Shown here piece by piece: positions 1 to 8,354 of a stretch of DNA of 11,046 nucleotides (position 1 is the stretch's first letter; every line of letters starts with the position of its first letter). Source of the DNA: Isotricha intestinalis (Eukaryota > Ciliophora > Litostomatea > Vestibuliferida > Isotrichidae); contig JAJJLU010001058.1 in NCBI GenBank assembly GCA_023807065.1, forward strand, positions 1 through 11,046. The letters run 5' to 3'. The translations under genes were made by a program, and so were the position numbers. Under the pieces are notes generated by a model. The model was not told where the DNA came from. It was given only the letters and a program-made list of their open reading frames with translations, and made no database searches.

Positions 1-1053
1 TATTTTAAATATTATTTTAAAAAATTATTTAACATTTAATAAATAAGTACATTATTTTTTTCTTATTGTTTGTAAATGAATGAATTTATATTAATATTTA
101 ATAAATATTATTACATTTATTCAGATGAAAAGATTTAGAATTAAAGATAAAAAATATTTGAATTTAATTTATTTAAAAAAATTCTTTTTTTTGTTATTTA
201 ATTCAAATATTAGAATTAATAAAAGTTTAAATTTCTATTTTTTTACAATTCTTTTTTTATACAAAAAATCACTAAATTAATTTATTATTGATTTTTTTAT
301 TTATACATACTCCAATAAAAAATTAATTTAAAGAAACTTGGATTAACTTATGGAATAAAATTTCTAAGTTTTAAATTAAATATAAGATTATTTAATTTTT
401 GCTGATAATCTTGAATAATTTTACATCTAAATTATAATTATATTTAATAAAACAATATAAAGATAAAAATTGAAAAAAATCTATGAGTTTAAGATTAAAA
501 AATTAAAATTATAAAATAATATAAATTATAAGTATTTAAGTTTATAGGTAAAATTTTATGAATTAGATTATATTTTAATCTTCAAATTAATTCTTTTATA
601 CAAACATAGATAAGAATTTTCATTGGATAATTATTTATTTTTTAAAATAATCTATACTATTTTGATTTTAACATATAACTCATAATTGTTTTTAAAAGGA
701 TTGATTAATTATATAACTTTTTTATTTAATTCAAAAATCTGTTTTTACTTAAATTATAATAATTATTTTTTTATTTATTAATAAAAAATATTTATTTTTT
801 TATTTAATTATTCATTATTGAAAAAAAGCTTTTTGTTTCATCATTATTGAAAAAAAGCTATTTGTTTCTAAGTTCTTTTTTGATTTTCATCTTTTCAAAA
901 TAACAACAAATTTAACAATATCAAAGGAAAAGTGAGAAAAAAGTGAATGGTTTTGTTGTTTTGATAAAAATTATTTAAAGTTTTTTTATTTTAAAAAAAT
1001 CAATTTTAAATTTTTTATTATAAAGAAGAATTGTGAAAATAATATATTAATTT
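1..1053. other. Gene-free A+T-rich stretch
   Basis: I see no credible gene on either strand. The sequence is dominated by runs of A and T with stop codons in every frame. The best small ORF (ATG at 125, about 25 codons) is Lys/Ile/Phe-rich and looks random. No tRNA-like or GC-richer block is visible. A 29-bp tandem duplication lies at 812-869. The last part, just before the ATG at 1054, would be the upstream region of the GTPase-like gene. No telomere repeat occurs at this edge, so the chromosome continues to the left. Confidence 0.7.
812..869. repeat. 29-bp tandem duplication
   Basis: Two adjacent 29-bp copies (812-840 and 841-869) both start TCATTATTGAAAAAAAGCT and differ at only two positions, one inside (T/A) and the last base (A/T). 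The copy is more complex than the surrounding homopolymer sequence, so it is a true local duplication rather than low-complexity noise. It lies about 185 bp upstream of the broken GTPase gene; a regulatory role is possible but not shown. Confidence 0.85.
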
Positions 1054-2885
1054 ATGGAAAAAAAGGCAATTAAAATTGTTTTCAATCGTACAATTTTAAT
1101 GAAAAAAAAATTGTGTATGACAAAAATTTAAGTGATGTCAGAGAAGAAATCAAAGATAGAGTTCAACAAAAGTTTTATTTTTACGATACCGATGATGTGA
1201 TGATAGATGAAAATGATGAAAATGAAACAACATTAAATGAAATTTTTGATGAAAAAAATAATGTAATTAATATAAAATCTTTAGTTTCAAATATTGAGAT
1301 TGTTAAACCAACATATTTAAACATTAAACCAAAAAATAAACCAATGGATAATGCAAAATATATTAAAAATATAGGAAATCTAAAAATTTATCAATATCCA
1401 GACATTAAATTTACAGAAAATTAAGAAGCAACATGTCAAATAGTTTTAGTAGTAGGACAAACAGGTGCAGGAAAAACCACATTTATAAATGCATATTTAA
1501 ATTATTTAATGGGTATAGATCTCGATGATGAATTTAGATATTTTTTAATAGTGGAAGATGATAAGCAAAGAAAAAGCGCAAGTCAAACTAAAGGATTACA
1601 TATATATAATATTAGATCAAAAAACATGTCAATAAAAATTGTTGATACTCAAGGATTTGGTAATACTGAGGGACCAAAAGAAGATGTAAATATTATAAAT
1701 ATTATTAAAGATGCATTTAATAGTGAATTAAATTCTATTAATACTATTTGTTTTATTGTTAAATCTTCTGATTCAAGATTAACAAATTCTCAAAAAAATA
1801 TTATTTCAAGTATTATAAGTTTATTTGGTCAGGATATTAAATATAATTTTTTGGCTTTGCTCACTTTTTATGATGGAAATGAACCTGCAGCAATTGAAAC
1901 TTTAAAAACATCTGATTTTAATGATATAATTCCTTTTATTAAAGAACCTTGATATTTAACTTTTAACAGTAATTTACTTTTCTCAAAAAATAATGTCAAT
2001 GCTTTAATTAAAGCAGGATGGGAAGAGGCAAAAAACAATTATAAAACTCTAAATGATAAAATTCTTTCTTTAGGAAGACAAAGCTTAACTCAGAGTAAAG
2101 AAAATTTAGATTTAAGAGAAAAGATTCAAATAAATATTAATGCTCTTCAAGATTTATTAAAAAAAGAAGTTGATTTTTTATCTCAATTAGAATCTCAAAA
2201 AAAATATATTCAACAACATGAAAAAGAAATAAATACAAAGAAAATAACAAAAATTCCTAAAATAGTAAAAATAGAAGAAAAAAAAGAACAAGATTATAAG
2301 TCAACAACATGTAAAATTTGTAAATTTAATTGTCATCGTCGATGTGCAGATACAGCTGTGGGTGGTGTTGATATATTCAAATATTTTTGTAAAGCTTGGG
2401 ATTGGAGTATGAAATGTACAGTTTGTCCAAATCATTGTGATTCCAATTGTCATGAACTTACAAATTTTACTTATGAAGAAAGATATGAGAATGAATATGT
2501 TGAAGTTGAAAAATTATGTGATGATTATGAAAATAAAAAAGATTTAGTTGATATAAGTAAAGGTATTATCAAGAAATTAGAAGAAGATATAAAAGGAATT
2601 AAAAATAAAATTAATGGAATTCAAAATGAAATTAGGGAAAAATATAAGGAATTAAGGAAAATTGCTTTAAGTATAAATAATTATCAAACAACAATTGAAT
2701 TTCTTCAAGAACAAATTGAACAAGAAAGGAAAACAAAGAAAAAAAATTGGAATGAAAGAATTAAATGTTATGAAGAAATGATCAAAGAAAATCAAGATTT
2801 TTTACAATTTTCACAAATAAATATTCAAACTAATGATAAGCTTGAAAAAAATGAGGATAAAATAAAAAAGTTCAAAAATAAATGA
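1054..2885 (+). pseudogene. Broken P-loop GTPase (AIG1/septin-like fold) with Cys-rich and coiled-coil tail
   Basis: One ancestral gene of about 610 codons, interrupted three times. ATG 1054 opens a frame reading MEKKAIKIVFNRTILMKKK. It is preceded by an in-frame TAA at 1048. The frame shifts by -1 at a run of nine A (1102-1110), after which homology continues as YDKNLSDVREEI. TAA at 1422 and TGA at 1950 then interrupt the same frame. The order is: an N-terminal ubiquitin-like or SH3-like acidic domain; P-loop GQTGAGKT (1455-1478); a G2-like SASQT; G3 as DTQGFG (1644-1661), where DTPGFG is usual; TFYDG near 1875, where a TKxD-type G4 would be expected; two Cys clusters of pattern C-x2-C-x4-C-x4-C around 2311-2345 and 2416-2452; and a long Lys/Glu-rich helical coiled coil to the end. 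The TGA lies at KEP(TGA)YLTFNSN, where I recall this family having Trp. GTP binding is supported by motif; the cellular role is unknown. Recoding or assembly error are alternatives to decay. Confidence 0.8.
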
Positions 2886-3384
2886 TCAAATTAATGATAT
2901 ATGTCCAAAAAAAATGAAAATTTTATAAAATTTTCTTAAACTAAATAAATAAATATTATTTATTTTTTAAATTTTCATTTATTTAATAATATTTCATTTT
3001 TTTATATGAATCATAAATTGCCTATTTTAATATATAATTCTTTGAATATTTTATTTGATTAATTGATATTTCATTGAGGGGCTCATTAAAATTTTAATTT
3101 TTTTTAAAATATAATTTACATAATTATGAAATATTGAAATGAATATGATTATAGATCTTAATTATTTGTTTATTTCTTTAATTTCTTCTATAAAAATAAA
3201 AAGAAAAATAAATAGAATTTATAACTTCATTAAAAATAACACTTAATAAAATAAAAAAAAAAAGAAATAAATTAAATTATAAAAAAATTAAAATAAAATT
3301 ATAAAAAAATAAATATAATTCCTGTAAAGAATCTCCAATAAAGAAAAAGAATAAATCTTAAATATAAAAATAAATAATAAAAAA
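2886..3384. other. Intergenic A+T-rich region upstream of the synthase
   Basis: No gene seen. A second in-frame stop (TAA 2892-2894) follows the TGA of the GTPase-like gene by two codons. The rest is A/T runs, with one slightly GC-richer patch (GAGGGGCTC near 3076) that does not fold into anything obvious. The last 200 bases are strongly A-rich on the plus strand and lead into the synthase ATG with the context TAATAAAAAAATGG, so the promoter and 5' leader of that gene should lie here. No specific TATA or initiator element stands out from the background. Confidence 0.6.
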
Positions 3385-5481
3385 ATGGATGAAACAAACC
3401 AAAAAATGTTAAACCAAATAAAAACATCATCTACTGCAATAGATTCTTATCCATTAATAATATCATTAAAAGATTTTTTACTTCAAAGAAACCCAAACAT
3501 ATATGATTTTTCGAATTGGTTAAATTTTACACTTTTTATATTATCAAAGAGTAAAATATCATTTCCAGAATTTTTATCAAAAATAACATTTATAAGGGAA
3601 AATGAGGAATTATCAACAGAATTATTTAAAAAAATAAATTTATTAAGTAAATCAACACCATCCTTAATAAATCTAATTAAAGAAAATTGTTTAGGTCCAA
3701 TATGTTTTATAACTCCTGAATTAGGTAGATTTAGTACAGTTGGTGGACTTGGAGTTATGGTAGATGAATTAAGTCAAAGTTTAAAAAATTTAGGACAAGA
3801 AATTATTATGATTAGTCCTTATTATAATAAAAATAGAAAAGGAGAATCTGAATATTTAAAAAATGATCCTTTTAATATTCATTATATTAAAAATATTAAT
3901 GTTAATTTAGATCAAAATTATTCTTTTGGTATTCATTATGGAGAAGGAAATAATGGTATTAAATATTATTTTATTCATAATTTTAATATATTCCCTGAAC
4001 CTTATTGTGATGGTACTATTGAAGATAATTTAAGAAGAGTTTGTTTATTTTGTAAAAGTTCACTTCAATTATTATGTGATTTAAATTTATTACCTGAAAT
4101 TATTTTAACTAATGATTGGTTTACTGGATTAACTGCAGCTTATGCAAAAACTTCTTTTGGTGAAACTTTTAAAGGAACTACTTTTTTCCATATTTGTCAT
4201 AATTTAGAACCTGAATATGAAGGTAGATTCTATCCAAGTAAAGAACAAGGAAATTTAAATTATATTCATCAATTAGATAATAATTTATTAATTGATCCTT
4301 TTTGGAATGAAATTGTTATTAATCCTTCAAGATGTGCAATTTTATGCTCTGATCAATGGGGAACTGTTTCTAATTCTTATAAAGAAGATTTACAAAGAAA
4401 TTCTCCTTTAAAAGAAATATTAAATATGAAAAAAAAGCCTTTTTCTTTTCCAAATGGAGTTTTTAAAGAAAATAGATTAAATTTATTGAAAAATAAAGCT
4501 GGATGTGATCATAATGGAGCAAGAGAATATATTCAAAAAAAATATTTTAAATATAATGATTCAAATCCAAATGTTCCAATATTTGCATTTGTGGGAAGAA
4601 TAACTCGTCAAAAGGGAGTTCATTTAATATTAGAAGTATCTGAAGAAATAATAAATAAATCAAATGGCCAAATAAATATATTAATAGGAGGAATGGGAAA
4701 TCCATCAGATCCATATTTTAATGATTGTAAAAATAAGATATATTATTTATTAAATAAATATCCAAATTCTTTTTGGGCAAATCCAAATGAATTTTTCTTA
4801 GATGGTCCTAAAATAAATATAGGTGCAGATTTTGGTTTAATGCCTTCATTATTTGAACCTGGTGGAATAGTCCAACATGAATTTTTTTTAGGTGGAACTC
4901 CTGTTATTGCTTTTAGAACTGGAGGTTTAAAAGATACTGTTTTTGAATTTAATTGGGATAATAATTCTGGTAATGGATTAACCTTCGATAATTATAATAA
5001 AGACAATCTATTAAATTGCTTTTATAGAGCTATTAATTTATTCAAAAATAAAGACAAATATTATAAATGTAGAGAAAATGCTTTTAATAGTGTTATTGAT
5101 GTTAAAGATGTTGGTAAAAATTGGTGTAAGGAATTTTATAGATTAAGAGGAAAAATTTTCTTTAATGTCAATGAAGTTTTCCATGGGAAAATTAATAATT
5201 TAAATGGTTATCAAAATGATATTGTTAGTAAAGTTTTTATTTTTAATGGAAATGATTTACCTAATAATACTAAAAGTGTAGAAATTTGTGGTTCTTATGA
5301 TCAATGGAATGCTAAATATCCTTTAAATTATGACAGTAATAGAAATTTATGGTATGTAAATTTAATTGTTAGAAAAGGAAAAATTTATTATAAATATATT
5401 GTTAATGGTCAATGGATAGTTAATCCTAAAGAACAAATTGATAGTGATGGTTTTATTGAAAATAATTTTGTCGAATTATAA
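3385..5481 (+). CDS. Glycogen/starch synthase (GT5) with C-terminal AMPK-type glycogen-binding domain
   Basis: This 698-residue protein should extend alpha-1,4-glucan chains from a nucleotide-sugar donor, in cytosolic storage-polysaccharide synthesis. Residues 1-100 are a helical N-terminal part I do not recognise. The GT5 N-lobe starts at about 107 (CFITPELGRF) with the donor loop TVGGLG (118-123), then NDWFTG (243-248) and HICHNL (269-274; His272 matches the conserved active-site His). The C-lobe (GT1-like) has GRITRQKG (404-411, with the Arg and Lys that contact the nucleotide phosphates), FEPGG (490-494) and TGGLKDTV (512-519). Residues about 613-698 form a CBM48/AMPK-beta-like module with WNAKYPL, YKYIVNGQW and a terminal NNF, the usual glycogen-contact positions. 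Oddly, the Lys of the classical KxGGLGD loop is Thr118 and its Asp is Val124. The donor (ADP- or UDP-glucose) is therefore uncertain. The frame is open throughout and ends in TAA. The family call is secure. Confidence 0.95.
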   Translation: MDETNQKMLNQIKTSSTAIDSYPLIISLKDFLLQRNPNIYDFSNWLNFTLFILSKSKISFPEFLSKITFIRENEELSTELFKKINLLSKSTPSLINLIKENCLGPICFITPELGRFSTVGGLGVMVDELSQSLKNLGQEIIMISPYYNKNRKGESEYLKNDPFNIHYIKNINVNLDQNYSFGIHYGEGNNGIKYYFIHNFNIFPEPYCDGTIEDNLRRVCLFCKSSLQLLCDLNLLPEIILTNDWFTGLTAAYAKTSFGETFKGTTFFHICHNLEPEYEGRFYPSKEQGNLNYIHQLDNNLLIDPFWNEIVINPSRCAILCSDQWGTVSNSYKEDLQRNSPLKEILNMKKKPFSFPNGVFKENRLNLLKNKAGCDHNGAREYIQKKYFKYNDSNPNVPIFAFVGRITRQKGVHLILEVSEEIINKSNGQINILIGGMGNPSDPYFNDCKNKIYYLLNKYPNSFWANPNEFFLDGPKINIGADFGLMPSLFEPGGIVQHEFFLGGTPVIAFRTGGLKDTVFEFNWDNNSGNGLTFDNYNKDNLLNCFYRAINLFKNKDKYYKCRENAFNSVIDVKDVGKNWCKEFYRLRGKIFFNVNEVFHGKINNLNGYQNDIVSKVFIFNGNDLPNNTKSVEICGSYDQWNAKYPLNYDSNRNLWYVNLIVRKGKIYYKYIVNGQWIVNPKEQIDSDGFIENNFVEL

Positions 5482-5879
5482 AGTTTATAATTTTATTTTT
5501 GTTGATTTATTTCATATATTTTTTTGAAAGAAGTAAAGTTAATGATTTATTGTGTTTTATAAATTTAATTAGATGCATATTTTAGTTGGTTTTGTTGGTT
5601 ATTTGGATTTTAATTATATATAAAGATTTGAAAAGGGTTTTTGTTAGTTAAGTAAATAAACTTTGGACTTATAAATTTTAATTATATATATAAATAATAG
5701 AAATATTTTTTTATGATTTAATAATGAAAAGAAAGAGTTTAACCAAAAAAAAAAATTCCTTAAAAAAAGAAAAATAAATTAAACAATTAAAAAGAATCAA
5801 AATATTCTTAAATAATTCAAAAAACCCAATTAAAAAAATCATGAAATAAAAAACTCAAAAAATAATTTAATTTATTTTT
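5482..5879. other. Intergenic region between convergent gene ends
   Basis: This gap separates the 3' ends of the synthase (plus) and the EF-hand gene (minus), so it should contain both transcript ends. No gene is visible. It is T-rich just after the synthase stop and A-rich on the plus strand (T-rich on the minus strand) just after the EF-hand stop, which is the expected mirror pattern. A 16-bp A/T-only direct repeat (ATTTTAATTATATATA at 5607-5622 and 5675-5690) occurs in the middle; given the composition I give it little weight. Confidence 0.6.
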
Positions 5880-6368
5880 TTAAAACTGTCTCCAAAACCT
5901 AATAAAATCTTGATAATCAAGCATACCATCATGATCTAAGTCACATTCTTTAAAAAGTAATGTAATTTCTTCATTAGAAAATCTTCCATCTCCAATTTGT
6001 CCTAAAATATATTTAAATTCAAAATTAGTGATTTTTCCATCATGATCTCGATCAAAACTTTTAAAAGCTTGTAAAACAGCATCTTCTTCAGTTTCATCAA
6101 TAACATTAGTTTGTTTTTCCATCATAGTAACAAATTCTTCAAAATTTATTTCTCCATCTCCATCTTCATCAATATCTTCAATCATATTTTCTATTTCTTC
6201 TTTTTTCATTGGATTTCCGTAATTTTTCATTATTTTATATATTTCATCACAACTTATTGTTCCTTGCTTATCTCTGTCAAACATATCAAATGCTTCTCTA
6301 TATTCATTTATTTTATCCTCTGGAATATCAAGTTTACGTACAAATTTTACTACTTCTCTTTTATACAT
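5880..6368 (-). CDS. Four-EF-hand calcium-binding protein, centrin/calmodulin-like
   Basis: This 162-residue protein has four canonical EF-hand loops at about residues 31-42 (DRDKQGTISCDE), 67-78 (DEDGDGEINFEE), 106-117 (DRDHDGKITNFE) and 143-154 (DLDHDGMLDYQD). Each has acidic or polar residues at loop positions 1, 3 and 5, Gly at 6, a hydrophobic residue at 8, and Glu or Asp at 12, so all four look able to bind Ca2+. Loop 4 ends in Asp rather than Glu, which favours Mg2+ or weaker Ca2+ binding. The N-terminal stretch of about 20 residues before the first helix resembles centrins more than calmodulin, and the C-terminus FIRFWRQF departs from both. In ciliates such proteins act at basal bodies and the contractile cortex, or as calmodulin-type sensors; the sequence does not decide between these. 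The start ATG has an A-rich context, and the stop is TAA. It is divergent from the MORN gene, 184 bp away. Confidence 0.92.
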   Translation of the reverse strand: MYKREVVKFVRKLDIPEDKINEYREAFDMFDRDKQGTISCDEIYKIMKNYGNPMKKEEIENMIEDIDEDGDGEINFEEFVTMMEKQTNVIDETEEDAVLQAFKSFDRDHDGKITNFEFKYILGQIGDGRFSNEEITLLFKECDLDHDGMLDYQDFIRFWRQF

Positions 6369-6552
6369 TTTTTGTTTGTTATTTTTTAAAATGGGATTTT
6401 TTATTAATTTATTTTTTATTGTAATTTTTTTTAATAATTGTTTTTTTATCAGGAAATAATTGTATTTATTTATAATTTTTTGTTAATAAGTATAATTTAT
6501 TTTGTTTTTTTTTTTTCAGGTATTAAATTAATAAACTTTTTGAAAATTTAAA
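6369..6552. promoter_or_regulatory. Shared divergent upstream region of the EF-hand and MORN genes
   Basis: The 184 bp between two oppositely directed start codons must hold the leaders and core promoters of both genes. It is mainly T-rich on the plus strand with no clear box. A pyrimidine-rich run ending in CAG near its right end may be a 3' splice site (see the candidate intron). Function is inferred from gene arrangement only. Confidence 0.5.
6490..6519 (+). other. Candidate 30-nt intron in the MORN gene 5' leader
   Basis: The stretch begins GTATAATT, then carries an unbroken T tract of 13 bases, and ends in CAG. This is a complete short GT-AG intron with a strong polypyrimidine tract. 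Very short introns are normal in ciliates. It lies 33 bp upstream of the ATG at 6553, so splicing would only alter the untranslated leader. No transcript evidence is available, and in T-rich DNA such a pattern can arise by chance. Confidence 0.35.
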
Positions 6553-8085
6553 ATGGGAAATGCTGTACATTTGCAATGTGAAAAGGATTTATCAAATTCA
6601 AAATATATTGAAATTCCTACTGAAATGTCACAAACTGGGAATTCATTATCAAATTCTTATATTAAAAACAATTTCCTTCTTCATAAATCATTTCAAAATT
6701 TTTTTTTAAGAAAAAATGAAAAAATAAATAATTGTCATTTCGAAATCATTCCTTTGAAACAAAAAGAAAAAACTCAAATAAATATTTTAAATTGTGGAAA
6801 TGATGAATCAATAAATGATAATAAAAATGAATTAAAAGAAAAAAAAGAAATAGAAAAGGAAAATAAAAAAGAGGAAAAAGAATTAGATTTAAGTATAAAT
6901 AAGTCTCGTATAAATTCAATAATATTAAATTCTGAATCAAAAAATTCATTTATTTTTGATAAATGTAAATTAGATACTATTATATTTGTAAAAAATATAA
7001 ATAATTTAAAAAAAAATACATTAAAAATTAGACCATCATATGGTGATATAGATTTACATCAAAAAATAAATAATCAAAAATTTAAAAAAGTTCAATTTAA
7101 TAAGGAAGAAATAAATGTAAATGAAGAAAATCCAGAAGAAACAATTAATCCACAATGTAATCCATTAAATCAAAATTTAAAATTAAAAAGAAGTTCTATT
7201 CATTCAATTTTTTCAAATATAGAAAACACAATAATAAGTTCATATCCCAAAGGTTATTATTTATATAAACATTTAAATTATAAATATTATGGTAAAACTG
7301 ATATAAAAAACAATAAAATAGGATTTGGAATAATAAAATATGAAGATAATAGTAGAATAGAAGGAATTTTTAAAAACAATAAAATAAATGGATATGCTAA
7401 ATTTATAGATACACAATCATCTTTTTTAGGTTATTATAAAGATTCAAATCCAAAAGGATTTGGATTATATATGAAAGATAATGTTACCACAATAGGAGAT
7501 TCGTGGACAAAAAATCATTTAAATGATATTGGAATCCAAATATTTGGAATAAATGATTTTTATCAAGGAAATTTTATAAAATCAATTAAACAAGGTTTAG
7601 GTATATATTATTGGAATGATGGTACAATTTGTTTTGGAGAATGGAAAGATGATAAAATAAATGGATATGGTGTAATTAAATATTCAAATAAAAATATATA
7701 TCTTGGAGAATTTAAAGATAATATTATCGAAGGTTGGGGAGAATTTTTATGGAGTGATAATAAATATTATTGTGGCCAATATAAAAATGGAGTTAAATAT
7801 GGTTTTGGAATTTATGTTTCTGATTTTAAAAAATTTGATGTTTATATTGGTTTTTGGGAATATGGAAAAGCCAATGGAATTGGAATTAAAATTAATGATA
7901 ATGATATGTTTGTTTGTATTTGGAAAGAAGGAAAAAAATTAAATTATATCAAAATTTGGGAAATTGGAGATTATTTAAAACCTAATCAATTGAAATTTGG
8001 GAAGTTTTTATTAAAGGACATTAAGTTTTTTAAAGAATACATAAAGAAGTTATATAAAAATGATATAATTAATGAGATGAATTAA
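6553..8085 (+). CDS. MORN-repeat protein with long disordered N-terminal half
   Basis: This 510-residue protein starts MGNAVHLQC, with Gly at position 2 and Cys at 9, which could be lipidated for membrane attachment; His at position 6 is not ideal for N-myristoylation, so this is tentative. Residues about 10-235 are Asn/Lys/Glu/Ser-rich, low in complexity, with a charged Lys/Glu helix near 95-112. Residues about 240-460 hold nine or ten MORN-type repeats of roughly 23 residues, e.g. YLGEFKDNIIEGWGEFLW and CFGEWKDDKINGYGVIKY, with the usual Y-x-G-x-[FW]-K-x(5)-G-x-G pattern. The fourth copy is degenerate. A helical, lysine-rich tail of about 50 residues follows. MORN arrays bind membranes or scaffold cortical and cytoskeletal complexes in protists; the partner here is unknown. 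The frame is open throughout, all Trp codons are TGG, and the stop is TAA. It shares its upstream region with an EF-hand gene. Confidence 0.93.
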   Translation: MGNAVHLQCEKDLSNSKYIEIPTEMSQTGNSLSNSYIKNNFLLHKSFQNFFLRKNEKINNCHFEIIPLKQKEKTQINILNCGNDESINDNKNELKEKKEIEKENKKEEKELDLSINKSRINSIILNSESKNSFIFDKCKLDTIIFVKNINNLKKNTLKIRPSYGDIDLHQKINNQKFKKVQFNKEEINVNEENPEETINPQCNPLNQNLKLKRSSIHSIFSNIENTIISSYPKGYYLYKHLNYKYYGKTDIKNNKIGFGIIKYEDNSRIEGIFKNNKINGYAKFIDTQSSFLGYYKDSNPKGFGLYMKDNVTTIGDSWTKNHLNDIGIQIFGINDFYQGNFIKSIKQGLGIYYWNDGTICFGEWKDDKINGYGVIKYSNKNIYLGEFKDNIIEGWGEFLWSDNKYYCGQYKNGVKYGFGIYVSDFKKFDVYIGFWEYGKANGIGIKINDNDMFVCIWKEGKKLNYIKIWEIGDYLKPNQLKFGKFLLKDIKFFKEYIKKLYKNDIINEMN

Positions 8086-8354
8086 AATTTTGGGATAATT
8101 TATTTTTTCTTAAAAGTATTTAATTTGTATTTTAATATTTTTTAATGATTTTGATATTTAAAATAGTGTTTTTTCAATATTGTAATGTTATTGTTGGAAA
8201 CACATTGTTATATCAATAATTAGTATATTTTAAAATAGATAAATTAAAAACAATTAATCTTAATTAAATATTATTGATTCTTTTTAAACAAGTTTATAAA
8301 ATAATATATCTATATATCTTAAATAAAGGTTATATTATTAAATTATAAATTTAT
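8086..8354. other. Intergenic A+T-rich region
   Basis: The 269 bp between the MORN stop codon and the first recognisable codon of the BspA-like pseudogene hold no gene that I can see. TAA at 8346 closes the frame just before that pseudogene, so an ATG in the same frame cannot lie further upstream unless an intron is present. Confidence 0.55.

Noticed and set aside
125..202. Small ORF starting at ATG 125
   Set aside because: About 25 codons of Lys/Ile/Phe in A+T-rich DNA, with no start context or similarity to support it.
1102..1112. Programmed -1 ribosomal frameshift at the A-run in the GTPase gene
   Set aside because: The A run could act as a slippery site and the shift is in the -1 direction, but two further in-frame stops follow in the same gene, so a working recoded product is unlikely.
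1422..1424. TAA read as glutamine, as in Tetrahymena-type codes
   Set aside because: All three intact genes and the last ORF end in TAA and encode Gln only with CAA/CAG; one in-frame TAA in an otherwise broken gene is better explained as a lesion.
6111..6424. Plus-strand ORFs opposite the EF-hand gene
   Set aside because: They are Phe/Ile/Tyr-rich antisense shadows of the EF-hand gene, with no domain and no independent signal.
6746..6949. Minus-strand ORF inside the MORN gene
   Set aside because: It is an antisense shadow of the Lys/Asn-rich N-terminal half, rich in Leu and Phe only because of composition.
7703..7942. Second-frame ORF inside the MORN repeats
   Set aside because: It lies wholly inside the well-supported MORN frame and shows no family features.
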